Below, in pieces: positions 1-9,023 of a DNA stretch of 64,000 nucleotides. The translations under genes and the position numbers were made by a program. The DNA is from Rahnella bonaserana (lineage in GTDB: Bacteria; Pseudomonadota; Gammaproteobacteria; Enterobacterales; Enterobacteriaceae), in the NCBI RefSeq assembly GCF_019049675.1, contig NZ_JAFMOW010000062.1, positions 124,001 through 188,000 of the forward strand. Direction: 5' to 3'. The first letter of the stretch is position 1; each line of letters opens with the position of its first letter. The notes under the pieces are model-generated. The model made no database searches. It was not told the origin of the DNA and saw only the letters and a program-made list of their open reading frames with translations.

Positions 1-3
1 CGG

Positions 4-1620
4 ATGCGTCCGCTGCTGCGTTATGTAGATGCGCATGTATTCTTTCAGGCACTTCCTGCATTAGCCGCATTACTTCTCATCGTTCTTTTGTGGCAACTGC
101 CTTTACCCGCCAGCGAAGCGGGCGAGGCCGGATATTTTGCCGGCGCATTCTTCATACTTTGCGCCTTTGCGGTGCTGGTGCTGGAACGTCACTGGACATT
201 AAAAAATCCGCGGGAATGGCCGGAAGCTGCAAGACTTGCACCGCTGCTGCGCATGCTGATTGGCGTTTTGCTGCTGAGCGCCGCAGGAGTGATGTTTGAC
301 CGTGGCACGGCGCTCTGGCCAGCGCATTTGCTGATGCTCACCGGACTTTTACCGGCGCTGGTGGCACTGGAACTTTTCCTGCGCGCGCTGATGGCGCTGT
401 TTTCGCCGCCGCGTGAGGATAAAGAACCGGCGTTTATCGCGGGCAGTCTGCTGGCGGCACAAATCAGCTGGCCGCCACGTCCGCTCCAGTTTGTGCAGAA
501 CGAATTACATCAGCATTTTGGTATTGATCTGCGCCAGATCTGGGCATTCCATTTTATCCGCCGCGCGCTGTTACCGTTGGGCGCTCTTTTGTTGCTGACC
601 GGCTGGTTGCTGACGGGGGTCAGTCAGGTCCCGCTGACTCAGCGGGGGATTTATGAATCCTTCGGGAAACCGGTTGCTGTCAGGCCACCCGGTTTGCATC
701 TTGGGCTGCCGTGGCCTTTCGGGCATACACAAATGGTCGATAACGGTGAAGTGCATGAACTCACCACCGGCTCGGAAGAACCGGTGACTGCCACGCCAGT
801 CGAGGTTGCCGATACCGCCGAAGGCCCCGCGCCGGAAAGCGCCAACCGGTTATGGGATTCCAGCCACAGCAGCGACAAATCACAAATTATCGCCAGTGCG
901 GGTAATGACCGGCAAAGTTTTCAAATCATGGATATGGACGTGCGGTTTGTGTACCGCATCGGCATGAACGATGACGCGGCAATGGCGAGTCTGTATCACA
1001 CCGAAAATATGCCGGTGCTGATCCGCAGTATCGCCAATCAGGTGCTGGTGCATGATTTTTCCTCCCGCACGCTCGACAATCTGCTGGGCAGCGAACAGAC
1101 CCGTCTGGCCGCAGACATCGGGCAAAAAGTGCAACACCAGCTGGATAATCTTCATAGCGGCGTGGAACTGCTGGCGACGGTGATTGAATCCATCCATCCG
1201 CCAGCGGGCGCGGCGGATGCTTACCACGGCGTTCAGGCGGCACAGATTCTGGCACAAAGCGCGATTGCCGGTGAGAGGGGACAGGCCGCGCAGCAGCTCA
1301 ATGCCGCTCAGCAATTTTCACGTCTGGCGCTGGATGCCGCCAGCGCACAAAGTCATGAAAATCTCGATCAGGCGCAGGTGATGGCCTTGCGGTTTAATGC
1401 CGAAAATCAGGCGTATCAGGCCGGCGGGCAGTCTTTCCTGACTGAGCGTTATTTCAGCCAGCTGACACAGGCGATGCAACAGCATCCAAAAGTTTTGATT
1501 GTCGATCACCGTATTGGTGGCGAAACGCCGCCGGTTCTGGACCTGAGAAATTTCACCCTGCCATTTACGCCCGCAGCGGATAAAGCGGCGCATTCTGTTA
1601 AAGCGGAGACTACCCGGTGA
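4..1620 (+). CDS. HflK-like SPFH-domain membrane protein (first of three)
   Basis: A 538-residue protein with about four hydrophobic segments in residues 10-130, another at about 186-206, and then a typical SPFH (stomatin/prohibitin/HflK) region with the usual entry 'PLTQRGIYESFGKPV' and a 'PGLHLGLPWPF' turn. The C-terminal third is rich in Ala and Gln, as in the coiled region of HflK. Classical HflK has one membrane helix, so the extra N-terminal helices are unusual. It overlaps the next SPFH gene by 4 nt (stop within GTGAGTG). The ATG lies 3 nt from the window edge, so the true start could be upstream. The family forms large membrane assemblies that modulate proteases or lipid domains; here the partner is probably the metal ATPase downstream (inference). 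Confidence 0.8.
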   Translation: MRPLLRYVDAHVFFQALPALAALLLIVLLWQLPLPASEAGEAGYFAGAFFILCAFAVLVLERHWTLKNPREWPEAARLAPLLRMLIGVLLLSAAGVMFDRGTALWPAHLLMLTGLLPALVALELFLRALMALFSPPREDKEPAFIAGSLLAAQISWPPRPLQFVQNELHQHFGIDLRQIWAFHFIRRALLPLGALLLLTGWLLTGVSQVPLTQRGIYESFGKPVAVRPPGLHLGLPWPFGHTQMVDNGEVHELTTGSEEPVTATPVEVADTAEGPAPESANRLWDSSHSSDKSQIIASAGNDRQSFQIMDMDVRFVYRIGMNDDAAMASLYHTENMPVLIRSIANQVLVHDFSSRTLDNLLGSEQTRLAADIGQKVQHQLDNLHSGVELLATVIESIHPPAGAADAYHGVQAAQILAQSAIAGERGQAAQQLNAAQQFSRLALDAASAQSHENLDQAQVMALRFNAENQAYQAGGQSFLTERYFSQLTQAMQQHPKVLIVDHRIGGETPPVLDLRNFTLPFTPAADKAAHSVKAETTR

Positions 1621-2660
1621 GTGATTCCCAACATACTCAGACCCACGGACACGACCACGGCGCACATGACGGGCATCATCACGGTGGCGGACATCACCAT
1701 CATCACCATCAACATTCAGGTCCTGCTGCGCCGAAATTCTGGCGGCGGGCGACGGTGGCTGTGGTGCTGGTGGCGCTGATAGCCGCGTCTGCCTGTCTGG
1801 TACAGGTGCGTTCTGGCGAAGCAATGGTGATCACCCGATTTGGCGATCCGGTCAGGGTACTGCTCAGACCGGGGCTGGCGTGGCATCTGCCGGTGCCGCT
1901 GGAGACCGCTATTCCGGTGGATTTGCGTATCCGCACCACGTCGAGTGGTTTGCAGGATGTCGGCACGCGCGACGGCCTGCGGATCATCGTGCAGGCCTAT
2001 ACCGTCTGGCAGGTGAAAAACGATCCTCAGCATGTGCAGCGTTTTATACGTGCGGTACAAAATCAGCCGGATTTGGCTGCCGCGCAGATACGCACGTTTA
2101 TCGGCTCGGCGCTGGAAACCACCACCAGCGGTTTTGCGCTGGCTGATCTGGTGAATACCGACGCCAGCAAAATTCGTCTTTCCGGTTTTGAACAGCATTT
2201 GCATGACCAGATTGCCCGCCAGTTGCTTGACAGTTACGGCATCGAACTTGTGCAGGTCGGCGTTGAGCGCCTGACGCTGCCTTCCGTGACACTTGATGCA
2301 ACCGTGGATCGTATGCGTGCGGAGCGCGAAACCATCGCCACCCAGCGTTCTGCTGAAGGCAAGCGTCAGGCGGCTGAAATACGTTCTGCCGCCGAGCGCG
2401 ATGCCCGCGTGATTAAAGCCGATGCATCGGTTAACGCCGCCAATATCGAAGCGCAGGCGCAGGTGCAAAGTGCGGCGATCTACGCTAAAGCGTGGGCCGG
2501 TAATCCCCGGTTGTATGATTTGCTGCGCTCGCTCGATACGCTCAACAGCGTGATTACGCCGGGTACCCAACTGGTACTGCGTACCGATGCGGCGCCGTTC
2601 CGACAACTGGTCGAAGGCCCTCCGGCTTTACCCGCTGCTGCTGACGGGCCGCACCCATGA
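1617..2660 (+). CDS. HflC-like SPFH protein with His-rich N-terminus
   Basis: A 347-residue SPFH protein. Start is GTG at 1617, overlapping the previous stop. Residues 6-33 hold 15 histidines, including six consecutive at 26-31, followed by one membrane helix at about 46-63 and the SPFH domain ('VRSGEAMVITRFGDPVRVL', 'RPGLAWHLPVP'). A long Ala/Glu/Arg coil covers about 225-285. The topology puts the His tract on the cytoplasmic side if it follows HflC relatives in reverse or on the outer side otherwise; I cannot decide. Such tracts usually bind Zn, Ni or Co. Position directly before a P1B metal ATPase supports a metal-related role (inference). Overlaps the third SPFH gene by 4 nt (ATGA). Confidence 0.8.
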   Translation: MSDSQHTQTHGHDHGAHDGHHHGGGHHHHHHQHSGPAAPKFWRRATVAVVLVALIAASACLVQVRSGEAMVITRFGDPVRVLLRPGLAWHLPVPLETAIPVDLRIRTTSSGLQDVGTRDGLRIIVQAYTVWQVKNDPQHVQRFIRAVQNQPDLAAAQIRTFIGSALETTTSGFALADLVNTDASKIRLSGFEQHLHDQIARQLLDSYGIELVQVGVERLTLPSVTLDATVDRMRAERETIATQRSAEGKRQAAEIRSAAERDARVIKADASVNAANIEAQAQVQSAAIYAKAWAGNPRLYDLLRSLDTLNSVITPGTQLVLRTDAAPFRQLVEGPPALPAAADGPHP

Positions 2661-3700
2661 ATCCGCTAGCCCGTTTTCAGAATAATGCCTGGTTTCAGGC
2701 GGGACGCATGGCGTATCTGGCTTTGTTTGCCATGACGCTGATTGCTGCCGCCAGCTGGCTGTTCTCCAATGTCCGCCAGATTGAGCCAGACAAACGCGCG
2801 GTGGTGATGCGCTTTGGGGTCGTATCACGCACGGCAGGTGCCGGTCTGCTGCTGGCGTGGCCGGAACCGCTGGAACAGGTGGAAATCTTGCCCGCCGCCG
2901 ACCGGGTGATCGAACATCATGTTACGGCTTTGCTGAGAAAAGACATTGTGCCTGCATGGACCAATACCGGCGGCGAGAAAAGTGATGCGGTCGCCGGTGC
3001 CGGATATTTACTGACCGGTGATTCCGGCGTGGTTCAGCTGGATGTGCAGGTGTATTACGTCATTACCGATCCGGTAGCGTTTGTGTTGCAAGGTGAGCAC
3101 GTGATACCGGCGCTTGATCGCTTAACGGAGCACGCGGCGGTGGCGATTTGTGCCTCACGTGACCTCGATACGATTCTGGTTGCGCGACCTGAAATGGTGG
3201 GCAACGGTAACCCTGTCGCCGAACGTCGCGAGCGGCTGCGCGGCGATTTGCGTCAGGGTATCAATCAGCAACTCGCTGCCCTGAGTGCAGCAGGCAGCAG
3301 TGCCGGTATCGCAGTGATGCGCGTTGACGTGCAGTCATCTTTGCCGCCCGCGGCTGTTGATGCATTTAACGGCGTTCTGACCGCCAGTCAGCAGGCAGAA
3401 CAGAATATTGCCAGCGCCAGTAACGAGGCCGCCCGCGTGCATCAGGACGCTGTTCAGTCGGCAGATCGCGCCTTACAGGTTTCGCAGGCCAAAGCCAGCG
3501 AGCAGATTGCACGGGCGTCCACCGATACCGCAACGGTTGTGCAGCTGGCTGATGATCACTCTCCCGAATTGTTGTGGCGTCTGTGGCGCGAGCGGATGCC
3601 TGCGATCCTGGCTCATGCCGGCAGCGTGACGGCTGTTGATCCCCGTGACGACGCGCATCTGGTCCTGCCAGGGCCAGGCCGTCCATCCTCTCAACCCTGA
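2657..3700 (+). CDS. Third SPFH-domain (HflK/HflC-like) protein
   Basis: A 347-residue protein with a single membrane helix at about 19-38 and an SPFH domain starting 'IEPDKRAVVMRFGVV'. The C-terminal half has the Ala/Gln/Glu-rich helix seen in HflK-type proteins ('SQQAEQNIASASNEAARV'). It overlaps the upstream SPFH gene by ATGA and is followed after 12 nt by the ATPase, so the four genes are one transcription unit. Three different SPFH paralogues in one operon is more than the hflK-hflC pair found beside hflX/hfq, and this locus lacks those neighbours. I therefore do not use the hflK/hflC gene names. Confidence 0.78.
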   Translation: MNPLARFQNNAWFQAGRMAYLALFAMTLIAAASWLFSNVRQIEPDKRAVVMRFGVVSRTAGAGLLLAWPEPLEQVEILPAADRVIEHHVTALLRKDIVPAWTNTGGEKSDAVAGAGYLLTGDSGVVQLDVQVYYVITDPVAFVLQGEHVIPALDRLTEHAAVAICASRDLDTILVARPEMVGNGNPVAERRERLRGDLRQGINQQLAALSAAGSSAGIAVMRVDVQSSLPPAAVDAFNGVLTASQQAEQNIASASNEAARVHQDAVQSADRALQVSQAKASEQIARASTDTATVVQLADDHSPELLWRLWRERMPAILAHAGSVTAVDPRDDAHLVLPGPGRPSSQP

Positions 3701-3712
3701 GGTATTTGTCCT

Positions 3713-5617
3713 GTGACTTCTTTTTCTTCTGAAGAACCGGCAGTGAAAAGCGTGTTGCTGACGCGCCATGAACAGCGGAGCATGGCGGTGCAGCTTCTGC
3801 TGGCGATGGCCGCTTTCGGTCTGCTGCTGTGCGGCTGGATCTGGCAATGGTTGTTTCCGCAGCAAAGCGACGTGGGACAAATCCTGTTTGGTGTGGCGTC
3901 TTTGCTGGTGGCGGTGCCGGTATTACGCTCGGCGATGTACAGCTTACGCAGTCCCAGCCTGCACGGCGTTACCGATCAGCTGATTGCGCTGGCGATGCTG
4001 GGCGCGTGGGCTACCGGCGACCTGATGACCGCCGCATTGCTGCCGGGCATTATGATTTTTGGTCATATTCTGGAAGAGCGCAGTGTGATCGGTTCGCAGG
4101 AGGCGATTGATGCGCTAAGCCGTCTGACCCGCAGCCGTGCGCGACGTATTTTGCCCGGTGGTGAAATTGAAGAAATCGATAATCACCAGTTGCGAACCGG
4201 TGACCGGGTTGAAGTACGTGCAGGCGATCGGCTTCCCGCTGACGGACGTGTCATCTCTGGCAGCGCAAGTCTGGATACAGCGCCTATCACTGGCGAATCC
4301 GTGCCACAGGAAGCCCGCGCAGGAGACGATGTGTTCGGCGGTGCCATTAATCTGGACGGATTGCTGTATGTTGAAGTCACGCGCACCGGCGCGGATGCCA
4401 CGCTGGGTAAAGTGATTGCGCTGATGCAAAAAGCCGAACATGCCAAACCACCGATCACCCGTCTGCTCGAACGTTATGCCGGACAATATCTGGTGCTGAT
4501 TTTGCTGATTGCCGCGGCGACCTGGTTTATCACGCGCGATGCCCACGCTATGCTGGCGGTGCTGGTGGCGGCCTGTCCGTGCGCGCTGGTACTTTCCGCA
4601 CCGGCCACGGCAATTGCCGGTATTGCCGTGGCGGCGCGTCACGGGATCCTGATCCGCAGCTCTGCCTTTCTTGAGGAACTGGCCGATCTCAATGCCATTG
4701 TGGTCGATAAAACCGGCACTCTGACGCACGGCGAACTGCATCTGCAACGCACGGTGCTGCAAGAAAACGAATCTTCTGATGCGGTGCTTGTTCTGGCGGC
4801 CAGTCTCGGCGCGTCCAGCAGCCATCCGGTCAGCCGCGCCCTGGCGCAGTTACTGCCCCGTGATCATTATTTACCGCTGGAAGCGTTTTCAGAACAACAG
4901 GGCATGGGCGTGCGGGCGCGAACTGCGCAGGGCGAGGCATTACTGGGGCGTCCGGCTTTTTTCAGTCAGAACAACGTCGCGGTGAGCGATGTCCCTGAGC
5001 ATGACGGGCCGCTGGTTGGTCTGGCGCTGAACGGGCGTTTTTTAGGCTGGCTGTTGCTGGCAGATTCTGTACGGCCTGAAGCGCAAGGTGCGTTAGCCGA
5101 ACTGCGTCAGCTTGGGCTGCAAAGGCAGCTTTTACTGACCGGCGACCGCGCCAGTGTGGCACACCGTATTGCCGGCGAACTGGGCATCAGTGATGTGGTC
5201 GCCCAGGCTTTACCGGAAGACAAACTGCATCAGGTATCCGCTGAAATTGCCCGGGGCTTCCGTCCGATGGTGGTCGGCGACGGCATTAATGATTCGCTGG
5301 CGCTGAAAGCAGGCGTGGTGGGGATTGCGATGGGCGCGGGCGGCAGCGATATCGCGCTGGCGTCGGCCGATGTGGTGCTGATTGGCAGCGATCTGCGACG
5401 CCTTGGGACGTGCGTCAGACTGAGCCGGGCGTGCCGCAGAACGCTGAAAATCAATGTGTTCATCGGCCTGGGCTGGACGCTGGTAGTGATGGCGGCGGCC
5501 GCCCTGGGATTCCTCGGCGTGGGGGGCGTAATGATCGCCGCGTTGCTGCATAATCTGAGCACCTTGCTGGTACTGGGAAATGCCGGGCGTTTACTGCGTT
5601 TCGATGAGCCGCTCTAG
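3713..5617 (+). CDS. P1B-type heavy-metal-translocating ATPase
   Basis: 634 residues, GTG start at 3713 with a GAGG-type site upstream. Pumps a transition metal across the inner membrane using ATP. Visible hallmarks: TGES (193-196) of the actuator domain, CPC (288-290) in the metal-binding helix, DKTGT (D332 is the phosphorylated Asp), the HP pair in 'SSSHPVSRAL', and GDGIND (522-527). No N-terminal CxxC metal-binding domain is present, so the His-rich SPFH partner may supply that function (inference). The last helix reads 'LLHNLSTLLVLGN'; where ZntA has an Asp I see His-Asn, closer to the HE motif of P1B-4 pumps, while the CPC is like Zn/Cd or Cu pumps. Substrate is therefore uncertain. Confidence 0.9.
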   Translation: MTSFSSEEPAVKSVLLTRHEQRSMAVQLLLAMAAFGLLLCGWIWQWLFPQQSDVGQILFGVASLLVAVPVLRSAMYSLRSPSLHGVTDQLIALAMLGAWATGDLMTAALLPGIMIFGHILEERSVIGSQEAIDALSRLTRSRARRILPGGEIEEIDNHQLRTGDRVEVRAGDRLPADGRVISGSASLDTAPITGESVPQEARAGDDVFGGAINLDGLLYVEVTRTGADATLGKVIALMQKAEHAKPPITRLLERYAGQYLVLILLIAAATWFITRDAHAMLAVLVAACPCALVLSAPATAIAGIAVAARHGILIRSSAFLEELADLNAIVVDKTGTLTHGELHLQRTVLQENESSDAVLVLAASLGASSSHPVSRALAQLLPRDHYLPLEAFSEQQGMGVRARTAQGEALLGRPAFFSQNNVAVSDVPEHDGPLVGLALNGRFLGWLLLADSVRPEAQGALAELRQLGLQRQLLLTGDRASVAHRIAGELGISDVVAQALPEDKLHQVSAEIARGFRPMVVGDGINDSLALKAGVVGIAMGAGGSDIALASADVVLIGSDLRRLGTCVRLSRACRRTLKINVFIGLGWTLVVMAAAALGFLGVGGVMIAALLHNLSTLLVLGNAGRLLRFDEPL

Positions 5618-5684
5618 GAAAAGTTAAACGGCAGTTTGGCTGCTCTATATGCGAAGATTAGCTATCTTATTTCGGGGAGGGAAA

Positions 5685-5768
5685 ATGCTGGATTTTATTC
5701 GGCGTAATTTTGCATACCTCTTTATTTTATGGGAGGTGTTTTCTGCGCCTCTGTTAATTTCGGGCTAA
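5685..5768 (+). CDS. Possible 27-residue hydrophobic peptide
   Basis: ATG at 5685 is preceded by GGGGAGGG at a spacing of about 4 nt, an unusually strong ribosome site for a non-coding gap. The peptide has basic residues near the N-terminus (R6, R7) then a hydrophobic aromatic stretch ending LLISG. It could be a small membrane protein or a leader peptide for the AT-rich gene downstream. No homologue is known to me, and the ORF is short enough to be chance. Confidence 0.3.
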   Translation: MLDFIRRNFAYLFILWEVFSAPLLISG

Positions 5769-5778
5769 TTTAACTTAA

Positions 5779-5794
5779 TATGTTATTTAACATA
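5779..5794. promoter_or_regulatory. 16-bp palindrome upstream of C58 protease gene
   Basis: TATGTTATTTAACATA has 7-bp perfect arms around TT and lies 60 nt before the start at 5854, inside AT-rich promoter-like DNA. A position and symmetry typical of an operator; the binding protein is unknown. Confidence 0.35.
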
Positions 5795-5853
5795 CTAAAT
5801 AGGAATGGTTTCTTCTAAATGGTATTGTTTTCTCCTTTTACTAGGAGGCATCC

Positions 5854-6516
5854 ATGTTCAGGCTTATCAGAGATTTTAGAGCTGTATATAATGACTTTTT
5901 ATCAAGAGATAATAATGATGGGTATTGCATGGGGTTGAGTTTGACTTGGTTGGGGGATATGTTAAAAAATAGAACCATAAGAAAGCCTGCCCCTTCTGCT
6001 TTTCAAAGATATCCTAAGGAATGTATTTTCCCCTCGGTCGAAAATACAAAATTACTCATAGATACTTTTGAGCGTGCAAGGCTTAAGCAGCTCAACATGG
6101 AGAAAAGGGTGGGCGACTATTTTAAATATTCGCGAAACTATTTTGAAACTGCTTTTTTTATTGCAAAATATAAAAATAGAAAACAAATTTTCTTAGAGGA
6201 AAAGTATAAAGTCCCCGGTATGAGATATACTCATTCGAACATTAGTACACACCGGGAGATTAAGGGTTTGGATATTAATGAATCATCATCTCTCTCAAAG
6301 CAGGGTGTTATAATTATTATCGATTTTGGAGCGGCGGACGACAGCAGTCATGCTGTTGCGGCATTTCGATATAATAAAAACTCGGTATATTACCTGGATG
6401 CTAACTACGGATTGTACCATATTACAGGGAGTAATCCGACTGAAGATATTGAAAGAATAATTCGTCAGAAATATGGTAAATTTACATTCAGAGGGCAAAT
6501 TTTAATTACTGCTTAA
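5854..6516 (+). CDS. YopT/AvrPphB-type (peptidase family C58) cysteine protease
   Basis: 220 residues. The family cuts host proteins (YopT removes prenylated Rho GTPases from membranes; AvrPphB cuts plant kinases). The catalytic triad pattern is visible: C25 in 'GYCMGLSLTWL', H166 in 'SSHAVAAF', D182 in 'YYLDANYG'. The His-Asp distance of 16 residues equals that of YopT as I remember it. No signal peptide. The catalytic Cys lies close to the N-terminus, so there is little room for a translocation signal; this could be a bare catalytic domain. The gene is clearly richer in A and T than its neighbours, and the ribosome site AGGAGG is strong, both suggesting recent transfer. No secretion genes or chaperone are beside it. 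Family assignment is by motif only; target and secretion route are unknown. Confidence 0.72.
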   Translation: MFRLIRDFRAVYNDFLSRDNNDGYCMGLSLTWLGDMLKNRTIRKPAPSAFQRYPKECIFPSVENTKLLIDTFERARLKQLNMEKRVGDYFKYSRNYFETAFFIAKYKNRKQIFLEEKYKVPGMRYTHSNISTHREIKGLDINESSSLSKQGVIIIIDFGAADDSSHAVAAFRYNKNSVYYLDANYGLYHITGSNPTEDIERIIRQKYGKFTFRGQILITA

Positions 6517-6568
6517 AACATACATCTTCTCTTAGCAATCCAAAAATTTTAATAATTAAAAGTGTCAA

Positions 6569-6592
6569 CCGGGTACAAAGCTTTGCACCCGG
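6569..6592. terminator. Near-perfect inverted repeat between C58 gene and pth
   Basis: CCGGGTACAAAG followed directly by CTTTGCACCCGG, 12-bp arms with one mismatch. It lies between two convergent genes and could end either transcript, although the flanking T runs are weak. Confidence 0.45.
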
Positions 6593-6618
6593 AAGATAAT
6601 TTACCAAAATGGAGCAGA

Positions 6619-7209
6619 TTAAAGCTCAGCTTTGAAGGTATGCAAACGACGCATGGTTTTTTCCAAACCTTCCTTCATCAGCAATTCAGTACAGCGCAGT
6701 GATTCATCAATCGCCTCATCGATCAGCTTCTGTTCACTGGCTGGCGGCTTGCCCAGCACAAATCCCACCACTTTGCTTTTATCGCCCGGATGGCCGATAC
6801 CGATACGTAAACGGTAGAAGTTCGGGTTGTTACCGAACTTGCTCTGAATATCTTTCAGACCATTATGACCACCGTTACCGCCACCGAGTTTAATTTTCGC
6901 CATGCCCGGCGGGATATCCAGCTCGTCATGCGCCACCAGAATTTCGTCCGGCTCAATGCGATAGAACTGCGCCATTGCCAGAACGGCTTTGCCGCTGAGG
7001 TTCATAAAAGTGGTCGGCACCAGCAGACGGACGTCCTGACCGGCCAGTGACAGGCGCGCGGTGTAACCAAAAAACTTACTTTCTTCTTTCAGCTGCTGAT
7101 TGTGCTGACGGGCGAGAAGATCCACATACCAGGCACCTGCGTTATGGCGGGTCTGGGCGTATTCTGCGCCGGGATTGGCCAGTCCAACGATCAATTTAAT
7201 GCTGCTCAC
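6619..7209 (-). CDS. pth: Peptidyl-tRNA hydrolase
   Basis: 196 residues, usual bacterial length 193-197. Hydrolyses peptidyl-tRNA released from stalled ribosomes to recycle tRNA. Motifs: '[18 protein letters not shown]' with the catalytic His at 22, '[10 protein letters not shown]', '[11 protein letters not shown]', and '[13 protein letters not shown]'. In enteric bacteria pth is normally followed by ychF; here the space downstream is taken by the AT-rich C58 gene and the SPFH operon, and ychF is not in the window. Confidence 0.97.
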   Translation of the reverse strand: MSSIKLIVGLANPGAEYAQTRHNAGAWYVDLLARQHNQQLKEESKFFGYTARLSLAGQDVRLLVPTTFMNLSGKAVLAMAQFYRIEPDEILVAHDELDIPPGMAKIKLGGGNGGHNGLKDIQSKFGNNPNFYRLRIGIGHPGDKSKVVGFVLGKPPASEQKLIDEAIDESLRCTELLMKEGLEKTMRRLHTFKAEL

Positions 7210-7502
7210 GATTTTCGCTTCTTTATCCGGTGAGGTTTAGCGGGATAGTTTACCTGTCGCGTTTCACTGTGCCAAATATCACAAAGAATAATTCGTGCCA
7301 GTTACGCGAAATATTGAATAGTTCATTGGGCTGACTATTAATCCTCCGAAGCTATATGTCTGGAAAACGTAAAGTTTTGTCGCTGAATGTTCTCTGTCTG
7401 TGATCGCTACCGCAAAGTGAACCGGATGGGACGTCTATAGTTAAAGGCAGGAAAAGACAAGACAGCAATGATGCTAAGACTATCGACAACTGGAGGTGAC
7501 TT

Positions 7503-7781
7503 ATGAAACGTAAAACCGCACGAATGATCGGCAATGGCCTGATGGGACTCGGTTTGCTCACAATGGTCGGTGGTGTTGGTTATTCGATTCTGAACCAGAT
7601 GCCTGAACTCGGGTTGCCTCAATTCCTGGCTCATGGTGCGATCGGCAGTATTTTCGTCGGTGCCATTTTATGGGTCGCAGGAGCGAGAGTCGGTGGGCAT
7701 GAACGCGTCGCAGACCGTTACTGGTGGGTACGTCATTTTGATTCCCGCTGCACGAACAGCAAAACACACCGTCATTCCTGA
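7503..7781 (+). CDS. ychH: YchH family small inner-membrane stress protein
   Basis: 92 residues, divergent from pth as in E. coli. Two hydrophobic helices (about 10-30 and 43-63) separated by 'MPELGLPQFLAHG', then a basic tail. The E. coli homologue is induced by stress and affects biofilm; the molecular role is unknown. Ribosome site GGAGGTGA lies 6 nt before the ATG. Confidence 0.88.
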   Translation: MKRKTARMIGNGLMGLGLLTMVGGVGYSILNQMPELGLPQFLAHGAIGSIFVGAILWVAGARVGGHERVADRYWWVRHFDSRCTNSKTHRHS

Positions 7782-7809
7782 TTTTCTAAAATAAGGTTTC
7801 TTAAACAAT

Positions 7810-7847
7810 AAAAAACCGTTGTCGCTCGCGCGATAACGGTTTTTTTG
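7810..7847. terminator. Bidirectional terminator after ychH
   Basis: AAAAACCGTTGTCGC, a 4-nt loop, then GCGATAACGG with a run of seven T. A-rich on the other side, so it can also serve the minus strand. Confidence 0.8.
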
Positions 7848-7886
7848 CATTTCTGTTTCTGGCAAAACGTATTCAGGCAAAACAAA

Positions 7887-7908
7887 ACGCCCCTGAAAAC
7901 AGGGGCGT
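7887..7908 (-). terminator. Terminator of prs
   Basis: ACGCCCCTG, loop of four, CAGGGGCGT. On the minus strand it is followed by TTTTGTTTT just after the prs stop. Confidence 0.8.
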
Positions 7909-7913
7909 AATGA

Positions 7914-8936
<1,023 letters not shown>

Positions 8937-9023
8937 TTATGCTCACGATACTTCTAAATCTTACTACTTAAATCTGTTGAATAATTGGCTGGCAAAGAAC
9001 AGACACAAAACCACTGTGACTCT

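Noticed and set aside
4-2660. Calling the first two genes the standard hflK and hflC
   Set aside because: The hfq-hflX neighbours are missing, there are three SPFH genes, the first has extra helices and the second a His-rich start; they are paralogues.
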